Shown: positions 48,683 through 59,420 of the stretch, piece by piece
How positions within the stretch are numbered: position 1 is the first letter of the stretch
How the letters are laid out: every line of letters begins with the position of its first letter
Source: Plantago ovata
Lineage: Eukaryota; Streptophyta; Magnoliopsida; Lamiales; Plantaginaceae
Length of the DNA stretch: 64,000 nucleotides
NCBI GenBank assembly: GCA_028274465.1
Contig: CM051457.1
Coordinates: 68,794,496-68,858,495 of the forward strand
Reading direction: 5' to 3'
The notes under the pieces: generated by a model
Database searches by the model: none
What the model was told of the DNA's origin: nothing
The model's input: the letters and a program-made list of their open reading frames with translations, nothing else
Position numbers and translations under genes: made by a program

Positions 48683-48931
48683 CTCCCTCCATCCCAAAAC
48701 AGTTGCACCATTTTGCCATTTTGGATGTCCCGTTAGAGTTGCACCATTTCATTTATTTGCCATGTTTGGACATGTTCATATTAATTTTATAATCCATCAA
48801 TACATTTTTGTGGTCACAAATTCACAATAAAGTAAAAACAACCTCCACTATCAATATATCACAATAGTTAATTCTTTTTCTTATTTTCTCTGCCCAAAAA
48901 CAAATGATGCAACTGTTCTAGGACGGATGAG
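48683..48931. mobile_element. Stowaway-like MITE, 249 bp, nested in the Mutator-like element
   Basis: It begins CTCCCTCCATCCCAAAACAG and ends CTGTTCTAGGACGGATGAG, an imperfect inverted pair that continues with TTGCACCATTT/AAATGATGCAA. TA stands on both sides. Confidence 0.75.
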
Positions 48932-49604
48932 TATAAGTTTAAAAATTAACTTTTGCTACAACTTGCAATTAATTTAATGGAACCTACTCTGGTTTCATTA
49001 ATTTTGGCATTAGTAAAAGTAAAATACCAGTGTGGTATATTGTTGATGGCTGGGGTAATTAGTAAGGCGTGGGATAACGGTGTTAGATCAAAACAAACGG
49101 AAGTCAGGTTAGGGTGTGTGATGTTGAGTTTATAACTAACTCGGGGGGTTTGACACAATTTAGATAATTGAAGGGGTTTTGTGTTTCTTTTTGCTAATTG
49201 GGGGGTGTTTTATGCATTTTACCCGCATTAACACATTTTCTAATGGAACAGGGAGAAGATGCAGAACCCGGTTACAACGTTCTAAACCCGTCGAAGAACA
49301 AAGCCAAAGGTGGATTCAGAGCCACTTCCTTCATTTACGGTGAGAAATCAATCTTCATTAATTTGTTTCGGTAACAATGCATACTGTGGAAATTGATTCT
49401 GAGATCAATTTGTATGTAGCTTTGGTGGCATTGGATAACATGGGATTTGTTGCCAACATGGTGAGCTTGGTTCTGTATTTCGGATACAAAATGTACTTTG
49501 ATCTGTCTACCGCGGCCAACACGCTTACGAACTTGATGGGATCGACGTTCTTGCTAACCGTCGTTGGCGCCGTTTTTTCACGTCTTATTGTAAACTCAAA
49601 TTGA

Positions 49605-52395
49605 CTAGAAAAAGACCTATTTACCCCTGTCAGCCTTTTGCACCCCTAGGATTGTACCTATACTATCTATCAGCTTGAACTGTGCATGGGATCTTACAAA
49701 TTATTTAATAGGATCCGAATGGGATCCCTTCCTCCTCACCTCCTTCTTTTATTTAATCTCTTTCCACACCATCTCCAGTTCTCCACTCCAATCTAAAAAA
49801 TCCTTAATCCACAGAATCCGACTTGAATGGAGCTGTCAATATTTGATTTTTATATGAAGAAGCATAAGATTGAAATTAATTACTTATTTCACACAAGTGT
49901 GACTATGAACGGTAGTAGTTGATAGTCACACTTGAATCCTTCTTCTCCACTCACAAACCATATCGTCATCCTCGTCGCAGCCAAGTCGGCAGCATCCACG
50001 CAGACGACTTCATCACCATCAACCGCCAAGTCGGCAACATACCTCGAATCTTGGGTAGCACGACTCCACCATCATCATCCCCAACATTGACTCTCGGTAC
50101 CTCCAGCCAAATACGGATCCGGACCCGAATCGACTGTAAAATGGAACCGAATCCGAGACTATGCAAAATATTGTACTAATTTCCAGCTTAGGCTCCTTCA
50201 GTTTTAATCTTTTTCTTCCTTTCATTTAATAGGATCCAAATGGGATACTACTATACACTAATAGCACTTGATTTGAGTATCCTACTATACAGAAAAAGGA
50301 AAAGTCCTTAACAAGTTTAAAAAACTCATATGAGGATAAAATTCGTAGATTATCAATAGTTCAACACCACATTTCTCTTCCTTCTTCTCTTCCTCCTCGA
50401 TGCCTTCTCGTTCCCTCAGAAAAAACCATCCCCCACCACAACAACAACGGGAATAACCAACCCACCTCCGCCGTCGAATCCTTCCCCACTCACAAACCGA
50501 CTTAATCACCATCATCCTCCAGTTCCAAACCAACATCAGTCTTCAAGTACCAAAAGGCTCCAATGGATTGGAGAATAAGCATTAAAGCAAGAGGACCAGA
50601 ATTTCTTCTTCCTTGATTTCTTTGGACTAAATTTAGAAAGAGGAGCATGAAGCTTCAGAATTTATAGCATTTTTCCCAAATTGTTGAATTGTATTGAATT
50701 TCTCTGTTGAGTAAATATTGCATCTGTTCTCCATTTCTCTGTTTGCGGATGATGATCAAAGATTGCTTAGAACATCCGTTGGGTTTTGCACATGCGGGTT
50801 GCAATTTTGTTCGATCCATGATTGTGTATGAACTTTTATGTAGTCTAATTAGGTCAATTAACGATAAGAAGTATTGAGTTCAATAGAGTGAAATAAGTAT
50901 CAACTAACTCATCATCTTTTTCTCATCTGTGTCATTGAAATAAACATGCCATTGAAATAAGGTAAGGTTGGTTAATAAATTGGATAGGCTCCATTATATA
51001 ATGGCTAGGTATAATAATATAACTGCTAGATATAATAATAAAATGGATAGTTTAGTTATAAAATGGATAGTTCAATTATAAAGATTAAAGATGGGGATAT
51101 TTTGTTGAATTTAATATAATTATTAATTTTAAACATGCTTAGTAATTACCTGATTAAGTCGTATCCTAACAAATTTCTGAGTCGTATGATGGATCCTATC
51201 CATTTATGTGAACACAAGATAACTGGAACGGTATTAATTGGAACGGAATATATATCTGCAGAAATTCAATTCAAAATTAGATGGATTTCAAAAATCAAAA
51301 ATTTAATTCAAAACAGATATTGGGATTTGGCAAAGGGTGCATTAGTTTTCACGAAAGAAAACAATATGATCCTAAAATGATCCTTTCTTTTGAATGGCTA
51401 ACTAACCCTATTGTTACTGTTCACGTCTGACTGATTTTTGGTCTATAGGGGTATTTTAGGAATGAAATTTAGTATAAAACTTTCTGCAGTACATTTTGTG
51501 ACTTTATAACAATTTGTGTGTATGTCATGCAAAGGAATTCAATTTGTAGTTGGTTGATACCACATGGATGGAAGATTGTGTATTGCTGTGGGAATAATCC
51601 TTTTGTTAATTAATAAAGACCAAAATGAGAGCGAAACAGCCCAAGGTCTCAAATTAACAAAATAGCAAAGGCCAAATGAAAGCCAATTAGCCAAACAACA
51701 TGTATTTAATCAATGAGACCATGAGACCATCTAATATGGATCAATCCAATTCAATCCAACCAGGTTTAGTGATATCTCGCGGGTCCAAGCAGGTCAAGAG
51801 TCTGAGTTTATTTATAAATATGGAAAAAGACCCGGGTTAAACTCATTTTTCTCTGTTCACACATTTTAGAGAGAGAAAGACTGCCACTTTTGTATTTACA
51901 GAGAAGGAGAGAGAATAGACGAAACCCTAGGCCGAAACTCCATTCGTCGGTGAATTTGCTAAAATTGCTCAGCCCATTCGTCGCCTATCTATTCACTCTA
52001 TTCGCTCGAATGATTGATTTGTGCTTGAATCATGTTGCTTTGTCTGTTTTTTGTCATTTGCACTGCTGGTGTAATCATTGGATTGAATGTTTTGAAGCTT
52101 CATTTTAGTGTTTAATGGCAGATCCAATGTTAGTGGTGGTTATCTAGCTAAATCCCGGGCAAAGGAGCATATCATGACGTGGTTTGCTTAGAGTTTTTGT
52201 TGGTCAGGTATAACCTTTTGATTCTTTGTTAATGTTTTTGTAAATGATTTCGGGATGGTAAATATGCTAATTAATAGAAGCAATTGTTTCGTTGATCAAT
52301 TCCTCTGGTATTTTTGTTGTTTGTTGTGAATATTGTTGATACTAGATAGGAGTATTTGATATCATGTTGCATATAGATAAACCTTATTAAGTTTT
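49605..52395. other. Region without a recognised gene
   Basis: A repeated motif AATAGGATCC(G/A)AATGGGAT occurs at 49707 and 50228. Around 51860-52200 there is a 5'-UTR-like stretch (a purine-rich GAGAGAGAAAG tract, then AAACCCTAGG) and a possible donor, CAGGTATAA, near 52206. I do not recognise any product. The open frames here are short and unsupported. Confidence 0.5.
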
Positions 52396-53020
52396 TATGC
52401 TGGCTGTTTGAGATTTACACATGTAAACTGTGAGGTTTACTTGATGCTCAAATCTTATCTTCTCTCTGTTTAAGTGTGTTAAGTATGCTATGTTGGTTGT
52501 TTGAGGCATATAATGTGTGAGGTTCACTTTGAGGTTAAGTTTTCTATGCTGGTTGTTTGGGGTATACACATATAAAGTTTGAGGTTTACTTGATGTTCAA
52601 ATCTTATGATCTGGTCTCTGTCTAAGTGTGTTAAGTATGCTATGCTGGTTGTTTGAGGCATATAATGTGTGAGGTTTACTTTGAGGTTACGTTTTCTATG
52701 CTGGTTGTTTGAGGTTTAGACATGTAAATTTTGAGGTTACTTGATGTTCAAATCTTATCTGCTCTCTGTCTAAGTGTATTTCTCTAAGTGCGTTAAGTAT
52801 GCCATGCTGGTTGTTTGAGGTTTATGCATATAATGTGTGAGGTTTGCTTGAGCTTAAGTTTTCTATGTTGGTTGTTTGAGGTTTACACATGTAAAGTGAG
52901 AGGTTTACTTGATGCTCAAATCTTATCTGCTCTCTGTTTAAGTGTGTTAAGTATGTTGTGTTGGTTGTTTGAGGCATATAATGTGTGAGGTTCACTTTGA
53001 GGTTAAGTTTTCTATGCTGG
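52396..53020 (+). repeat. Higher-order tandem repeat: alternating ~88-bp (A) and ~61-bp (B) units, four AB pairs
   Basis: Both unit types start TATGCTGGTTGTTTGAGG-like. The A unit continues through CACATGTAAA, GAGGTTTACTTGATGCTCAA and AAGTGTGTTAAG. The B unit continues through CATATAATGTGTGAGGTT and TTAAGTTTTC. They alternate A-B-A-B for about 625 bp and are cut on the right by the gypsy LTR at 53022. Confidence 0.85.
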
Positions 53021-53021
53021 T

Positions 53022-54226
53022 TGATGAACGAGATTGTCAGACTCAATTAATCAAATAAATTTGTTTTTAGCCAAAGGCAATTCACAACTACAACGAAAAC
53101 CAAGGCACGTAGTGTAGAAGTAAAATAACCTCGAGTGTCGATCTCTAAGGACTATAACTAGCTTTATCAAATTTAACTTAAACTATAAATCAGAAATCAA
53201 GCAAAGCACAGATTTTTCTTATCAATATGATGGAAGTCAGTAATAGTATGGTCATTCAAAGCAACGGGTAATAATCATGCATGAAGTACTTGAAGTTTGT
53301 ATAGAGATCTATGATCATGAATTGTCCTATGTGTTCCTTTCAATTCAACACTACGAAGATAGATGGCTTAGATAGATCAAAGAAATAAAACAATAAATCA
53401 AGTCTTAAACACGCGAAGCCACTCATGCATAATCAAGAACCCTTGCTAAGAAATCACATACTATCACCAACGATAGATTAACTACTCATATTGCAATCAA
53501 CAAGAATCAAAGCAAGACTGAATGAAAACATATTGAAAGAAATAAATAAAAGCAGAAAAATCGTGAGATACAAGTTACCAACGAAGGTTGTCAATCTCTG
53601 ATGAATTGCTAACTCACAAGCAAGAATCGAAAATCAAAGATGTCCAATCTCTATGCTAAAGCTTCCAAATCAATAAGAAAAATAGTCTTCTATGCTAATA
53701 ATTCGCAGAACAGGCTCTGGAGAATTTGTCTCTCAAAATAATGTGAAAAGGTCTCAAAAACGTAGAAAAATAGGCAAAATATATATAGATGTCGGAAACC
53801 TCCGGGGCGAACCGCCCCAGGTGCCGGGCGATTCGCCTGGTGGGGGGGCGATTCGCCCCACGTCCCAGGCGGTTCGCCTGGGACATCCAGACCGGCTTCA
53901 GCGAGATTTTAGTCTTCTTTTCCTTTTCGGACTCGGATTTTGCCTTCTAATGACCTTTAAGCCTTGAAACTCGCCCTCTAGGCCTCAAATCTCATCCGGA
54001 ACCTTCTAGATACACCACGAATGTCCTCGAAACACCAAAACCTCGTCCTCTTCATCAATATTGCCCATAAAAACACGTTTTTTTACCTAAAACCTGAAAA
54101 ATACAAAGAAAAGGGAAACGTGACACTATTCTAATAAAATGCACTAAAATATAAGCTAAATTAACCTAGAGGATAGCTAAATTGGTGAAAAAGACTCGAA
54201 TGAAAGTGTAAAATACACGTTCATCA
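53022..54226 (-). repeat. 3' LTR of the outer gypsy-type element
   Basis: On the minus strand it begins TGATGAACGTGTATTTTACA and ends TCTCGTTCATCA. It matches the LTRs of the inner element at lower identity, with a GC-palindrome cluster (53799-53884) upstream of a TATA-like CTATATATAT (53780-53789). Confidence 0.85.
53799..53884 (-). repeat. GC-palindrome cluster upstream of the LTR TATA box (outer LTR)
   Basis: Four palindromes (for example CCGGGGCGAACCGCCCC and CCCAGGCGGTTCGCCTGGG) stand in the same place relative to the TATA-like sequence, although their sequences differ from those of the inner LTRs. Confidence 0.85.
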
Positions 54227-54799
54227 AACTCCCCAAACCGAACCTTTGCTTGTCCTCAAGCAACTAAGCTAGACTCTAATGCAAAAAACCAATGCAACAC
54301 ACAAAATGTAGTCTCATGCCAAATGAAATGAACTAATCTATTGAGTCTATCAAAAACTTATGAACAATGACCATACAAATCATAACATGGATATTGGTTG
54401 AAGAATGCCTCGATTGACTCATACACATTCACATAACATGTTACATTCTCTACCTGGACCTAGTTAGTGACGACGTAATGAAACATGTTAAAATACGAAT
54501 GGTTATCCCGTGCCTATGAAACTGAGGACTTACTGTTGTTCACCAAGTTAAGACTTTCCCTCAAAGAGGTCGAACCAATACTGGCTCTCATCAAACGAAG
54601 GAGGGTTCCCTAAAAGTTCACACTCCCCTATTCTACCCATCTCTCAAGAAAAGTCATTAACTAATCACCACTTCCTGAATGGCAGGACGAGGGTGGTCTA
54701 GAACAGATGACACTCAAACAAACAAAAGACAAACGATACAACTCGATTACGAACATTACATGAATTGAAAAACAAGACAAACACTTTGCTTAACTGCTT

Positions 54800-54930
54800 T
54801 TTGGCTTTCTTTGGACCCTTCTTTGCTTTTTTGGGGTCTTTTCTTTTTCTTCTTTTTTCTTTTCCAGATTTTTTTCTTTTTCCTGGAATTTTTTCTTTTT
54901 TCTTTTTCTTTTTTGGATTTTTTTGTATAT
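54800..54930 (-). repeat. Homopurine tract (T-rich on the + strand) in the outer element
   Basis: On the minus strand this is about 130 nt of almost only A and G, equivalent to the tract at 58673-58806 in the inner element. Confidence 0.85.
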
Positions 54931-55015
54931 AGCCAGCAGTAGCACAACGAAAAAGAAATTACAATGACTCACAAACGACCTCCCCAAACCTATTCGAAAG
55001 AATAGGTTGGAGCAC

Positions 55016-56320
55016 TAATGAATGTGTATTTTACACTTTTATTTGAGTCTTTTTCACCTATTTTAACTATCCTCTATGTTAATTTAGCTATATTTTTGTG
55101 CATTTTATTAGAATAGTGTCACGTTTCCCTTTAGTTTTTATTTTACAGGTTTTGGTTGAAAAACGAGGATTTCAGGGCAATTATATTGAAGTTGACAAGG
55201 AATTGGTGTTCCAGAAGCCTATTTGGAGTATCTGAAGGTTTCCGGATAGGATTTGGAGTCTAGGGGTCGAATCTGGAGGTTAGAAGGCCACTAGAAGTCA
55301 GAAACCGAGTCCGAAAAGGGGAAGAAATCCAAAAACGCGGAAATTCCGGAATTTTACTCCCGGGCGAATCGCTCGGGACGTGGGGCGAATCGCCCCACAC
55401 CAGGCGAGTCGCCCGGTGTGTGGGGCCCTTCGCCCCACACAAATTCGAAGCCTATATATAGTTGCTCATTTTTTCTCCGAAATTCATACTTTTCCAGACC
55501 TATTCTCTCACCTTTCTCTATAGTTTTAGGTAGGAACTTCCCAGAGCCTGTTCTGGGGGTTCGTAGCTTAGGAGACACTTTTTCATAGCAGTTTGGAGCT
55601 TGTAAGATCGCGATTCTTCGGAGACTGACAACCTTCGGTAACATTGTATCTTACAGTTTATTCTACTTATTTTTATATATCTTTCAACATGTTTTCTTCT
55701 ATGATTTCTGTTGATTGCATGACAACTATGAGTAGCTAAACTTATCGTTGGTGATAGTGTGTGAATTCTTAGCGAAGGGTTGATAATTATGCTAATGGCT
55801 ATATCGCGCATTATACTCCGTGTTATTGCTTTATTTCTTTGATCTAGCGGAACCTATATCTTCATATGTTGATTAATTATTGCACACAATTGGACCATAG
55901 TCTTCGACCTATGCATATCTATATCTTCGTAGTGTTGAATAATTACGGAACACAATTGGACAATAGTGTTTGACTTATCAGAATCTATACCTTCGTAGTG
56001 TGTGATAATTGCAACAGGACAATTTATTGATCACAGATCTCCATGCAAAACCGAGGAATTATGCATGATTATTAACCTGTTATGCTTTGAAGGACCATAC
56101 TATTACCAATCTCCATTATCTGTTAGAAAAACCTTTGATATACCGTCTGTTGTTTTCATATTCTAAATTAGATTTGATAAAGCTAGTTATAGTCCTTAGA
56201 GAACGACACTCGAGGTCATTCTACTGCTACACTACGGTTTTCGTTGTAGTTGTGAATTGCCTTTGGCTAAATAACAAATTTATTTGCTTGATCCTGAACT
56301 GACAATCCCGCGGTTCATCA
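55016..56320 (+). repeat. 5' LTR of the inner gypsy-type element
   Basis: 1305 bp, with GC palindromes at 55359-55440 and a TATA-like CTATATATA at 55452-55460. It ends CGGTTCATCA just before the primer-binding site. Confidence 0.92.
55359..55440 (+). repeat. GC-palindrome cluster upstream of the LTR TATA box (5' LTR)
   Basis: Four imperfect palindromes in a row, with the pattern G(G)CGAATCGCC / GGCGAGTCGCC / GGGGCCCTTCGCCCC, ending 11 bp before CTATATATA. Confidence 0.85.
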
Positions 56321-56323
56321 AAT

Positions 56324-56341
56324 TGGCGCCGTTGCCGGGGA
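56324..56341 (+). other. Primer-binding site
   Basis: TGGCGCCGTTGCCGGGGA, three bases after the 5' LTR. This sequence is widely annotated in plant gypsy elements as complementary to the 3' end of a tRNA (often given as Asp). Confidence 0.8.
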
Positions 56342-56564
56342 CTATACTCCTTTTTTCTGTTTAATTTGTTTATATTTTCAGCATTCAACCCCCAGAACAG
56401 CTCTTGGATTGTCTCTCAAAAATTTCACCTTCTTACCCTATTTCTTTCCTCCTATCTTCTTCAGTAAATTCATCTAATCTGATCTTGGTTACCTTGCGTG
56501 TTTGTGCTCTCGGAATTTTTGGTGACATTGTGTTTGATTACGCTAATAGAACTAATTTTTAGTT

Positions 56565-57918
56565 TTGAGTTGCTCTTACTACAGAAATACAGATATGATG
56601 TCCATGCGCGCTCGCATGACACCCCAATTCTCGCAGGAGAGGAGAGGATCTTCCGTATACCTGGAAGATGAGTTAAGGAGGTATGAGGTGACGGAGTCCA
56701 TGGTGAGGTACTTACCAAGGTACGAAGATGGAGTAGGGATGACCCATGGAGTTTCATTCGATCCTATGAGAAGGAAATAGAAAGAATTCCAGTAGAAGGA
56801 TTTACTAAGGACCAATTGTGCAGGAAATTATTTTCTTTTACTCTGGGGTATGAGCCGAGGCGTTGGATTGCAAGGTTAGAACCAGGATCGCTGAAAACTT
56901 GGGGCCAAGTAGTAGAGGAGTTCTTGGCGCGGTTCATGCCCTATCATGAGACAATTGCCTTACGTGATAGGATCCAATATTTCGAGCAAGGAGAGTATGA
57001 GCAGTTTTGTGACGCCTATGAACGTTTTGAGTTGTATAAACGTGAGTGCCCCCATCACCGTTTCGAAGATGGGGAGTTGATTTGGTTCTTCGTCGGTGGA
57101 CTTCGTGAAGAGGAACGACTTAGAGTGGATCGGTTGAGCGGCGGTCTGGGAGAATGTACGGTCGGCGAGGCAGAAGAAGTCCTCCGTAAGTACACCAGAG
57201 GTTCAACACAATCCGATGAGGTCATACCAATTCACATCACCGCAAAGGAAGTAGATCGAGGTGAAGCAGGAAGCTCGTCCGAGGAGTATTTTGAAGCCGA
57301 AGAAATCAGTGAGGAAGATGCACATGCCGAGCAAGTTGAAGATGACCTTCGTATAGCAAAAGTTGTTGAAGAAGTTGAAGTAACTGAGCATCTTACGGAA
57401 GAATTCAGCTTGTTGAATTGTGCTGAAGTAGAAGAGGTTCGAGAACTTGAAGAGGAGAAAGGATTGGAAGGCGACGCCCCCTGGAGGTGGGGGGCGAGTC
57501 GCCCAGCATGGGGGGAGAACCGCCTCCCATGACCAGTGAGTTGGATGACCCCTGCTCCCCTGTTTCTTTACTCGCAGGCAGTCGCATCAATCCAAAGCCA
57601 CTTCCTTCCGTTACTACTAAGGTTCTTAAGTACAAAGAAGTGAATCTACTCCTCCGAGGTGGAAAGCTTGACAAGCAAGATACACAGGAGCCACCACTAA
57701 ACAAGCACCTCGATGAAGTAAAAGTGAATGTCCTCCTATTGATGAAGTCCTTATTGGATATGCCTGCAAAGCAAACCAGTCCATTCACCATGGTGAGATC
57801 TTTGAAGCTTCCTAGGTCTCTTTGCTACATCGGACCAAGAGAATGGCGACCACCGTGGGGAGGTACTCTTGAGTCCATTCTTGAATACTCAGCCGACCGA
57901 GGCCAAACCGTTCGGTAA
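56565..57918 (+). pseudogene. Gypsy-type gag protein, broken by frameshifts
   Basis: The frame from about 56583 encodes an Arg-rich N-terminus. Near 56740-56760 the frame shifts. The next part (to 57532) holds a retrotransposon gag domain: GYEPRRWIARLEPGSLKTWG, then FLARFMPY and LRDRIQYFEQGEYEQF, which match the plant gag pattern. A Glu-rich tail follows. At 57478-57534 a GC-palindrome cassette interrupts the tail and brings a stop at 57530-57532, while another frame continues to 57918. No CCHC knuckle is seen. The region joins directly to the 3' non-coding part of the family, so pol was deleted. Confidence 0.8.
57478..57534 (+). repeat. GC-palindrome cassette inside the gag tail
   Basis: GGTGGGGGGCGAGTCGCCC and GGGGGGAGAACCGCCTCCC lie back to back, each an imperfect palindrome of the same type as in the LTRs. 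Confidence 0.75.
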
Positions 57919-58482
57919 CATCTAGTATCACTTTTTATTTACTCATTCTCTTTTGCTAGGGACTAGCTTAAGTTTCATGAGGGGGATGGGATGTGAACCA
58001 TGATGTTAAGTATTGTTTGGCTTTGTGATGTTGAGTATGGTATCTTGTTTTTTAATTGCATTTGCACGTTTACCGCTTTCTTAGTTTTTTAGGTTGCATT
58101 TACTGCATTCATCCTAGGATAGTCTTGCATGTTTTATATGGAGTTTATTGCTGAATTTTTTGAACTTTTTTATTGGGTAGATTAACTAACTATGCCATTA
58201 ATCATATGCTTCATCTCTATGAATTTGTTTGAGGTTTTTCTCGCTTGGCTTGTCACATTTATGTATTGCACTTAGTTAAGCTTGGTAGTCTCGACATCAC
58301 TTAGTGGTGTTTTCTCTACTGCGGTTCACGAAGGCCTTTATAATAGGATGATGCATGTTAGGGTCTTATGGTTGTTTTCTTGAGTAATTATGTACCTAAG
58401 AGGCAACAAGTCTTCACCATGCTTTGAGATTGCTAAATGCCTAGGAAGGAGGTAGTGTGAGGTTGTGTGATCCTTTGTTTAT

Positions 58483-58619
58483 AACCTATTCTTCCGAATA
58501 GGTTTGGGGAGGGGGTTACACTATCATTAGACTTGTTTTCGTTTTTCATTTCCGTATTGTGAGTTTATTTTTCCTTTTCTCGTGAATTTTGTACTCCAAC
58601 CTGTTCTTTCGAATAGGTT
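58483..58619 (+). repeat. Two AACCTATTC/GAATAGGTT hairpins
   Basis: AACCTATTCTTCCGAATAGG (58483-58502 and on) and a second copy at 58598-58619, each followed by TTGGGGA. The outer element has the same pair at 54987-55008 and 60809-60830. Confidence 0.8.
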
Positions 58620-58672
58620 TGGGGAAGTCATTGTGAGTCATTTTGTTTCTCTTTTCGTTGTGCTACTGCTGG

Positions 58673-58806
58673 CTAAAAAAAAATCGAAAAAAAAAGAAAG
58701 AAAAAATTCCAGGAAAAAAAAAAAGAGAAAAAAGAAAATTGGAAAGAAAAAAATGAAAAAAAGAAAAAAAGATCCCAAAAAAGCAAAGAAGGGTCCAAAA
58801 AAAGAA
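58673..58806 (+). repeat. Homopurine tract, ~130 nt
   Basis: Nearly pure A/G with only scattered C and T. It is conserved with the outer element. Confidence 0.9.
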
Positions 58807-59420
58807 AGCCAATTAGCAGTTTAGCAAAGTGTTGTGTCTCATTTTTCAATTCTTGTAATGTTCGTAATCGTGTTGTAATTTTCTATTTTTTGTCTTTTGT
58901 TTTGAGTGTCATCTGTTCTAGACCACCCTCGTCCTGCCATTCAGGAAGTGGTGAATAGCTTAAGACTTTACTTGAGAGATGGGTAGAATAGGGGAGTGTT
59001 ATCTTTTATAGGGAACCCTCCTTCGTTTGATGAGAGCCAGTACTGGTTCGACCTTTTTGAGGAAAAGTCTTAACTTGGTGAATAGTAGTAAGTCCTCAGT
59101 TTCATAGGTACGGGACAACCATTCGTATCTTAGCATACTTCATTACGTCGTCACTGACTAGGTCCAGGTAGAGAATGTTACGAGAGACTATCTTGTCTTG
59201 ACATAAGTGCTTATGTGGATGTGTATAAGTCAATCGAGGTATTCTTCAACCTATATTCATGCTTTGATTTATATGGTTTTTGTTCATATGTTATTTGATA
59301 GATTGAGTAGATTAGTTCATTTTATTTGGCATGAGACTCCATTTTATGTGTTGCATTGTTTTTTGCATTAGAGTCTAGCTTAGTTGCTTGAGGACAAGCA
59401 AAGGTTCGGTTTGGGGAGTT

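Larger units (their letters stand above)
47642..49224. mobile_element. Mutator-like non-autonomous element in the NPF intron
   Basis: Long terminal inverted repeats of about 80 bp: the left end GAGTAAATAGCATTAAACACC..., and the reverse complement of the right end GGGTAAAATGCATAAAACACC..., both followed by CCCC(C/T)TCAA and CAAACCCCC segments. The ten bases GCATTAACAC flank it on each side (47632-47641, 49225-49234), which fits the 9-11-bp target duplications of MULEs. It holds a nested MITE and a tRNA-like segment, and no transposase. Confidence 0.8.
47565..49604 (+). pseudogene. Truncated NRT1/PTR FAMILY (NPF) transporter gene
   Basis: The exons are 47565-47567 (ATG alone, followed by GTGAGC), 49252-49339 and 49420-49604. 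The joined frame gives about 91 aa: a GGFRATSFIYALVALDNMGF stretch and a DLSTAANTLTNLMGSTFLL stretch, both typical of the first two membrane segments of NPF nitrate/peptide transporters. The protein ends VVGAVFSRLIVNSN where family members would go on with their next conserved segment (GGFISDTY-like) to about 570 aa. No later NPF exons were seen up to 52 kb. Intron 1 (1.68 kb) is almost wholly a transposon. The fragment cannot transport and is a pseudogene or a captured 5' end. Confidence 0.8.

Noticed and set aside
49919..50536. Overlapping open frames on both strands
   Set aside because: Composition is simple (CATC and CTTC runs), with no family signature on either strand.
51890..52108. 72-codon + strand open frame near a 5'-UTR-like stretch
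   Set aside because: It resembles no family, begins in a purine-rich leader and has no supported splice continuation.
54756..54987. Lys/Glu-rich open frames on the minus strand
   Set aside because: They are translations of the homopurine tract, not genes.
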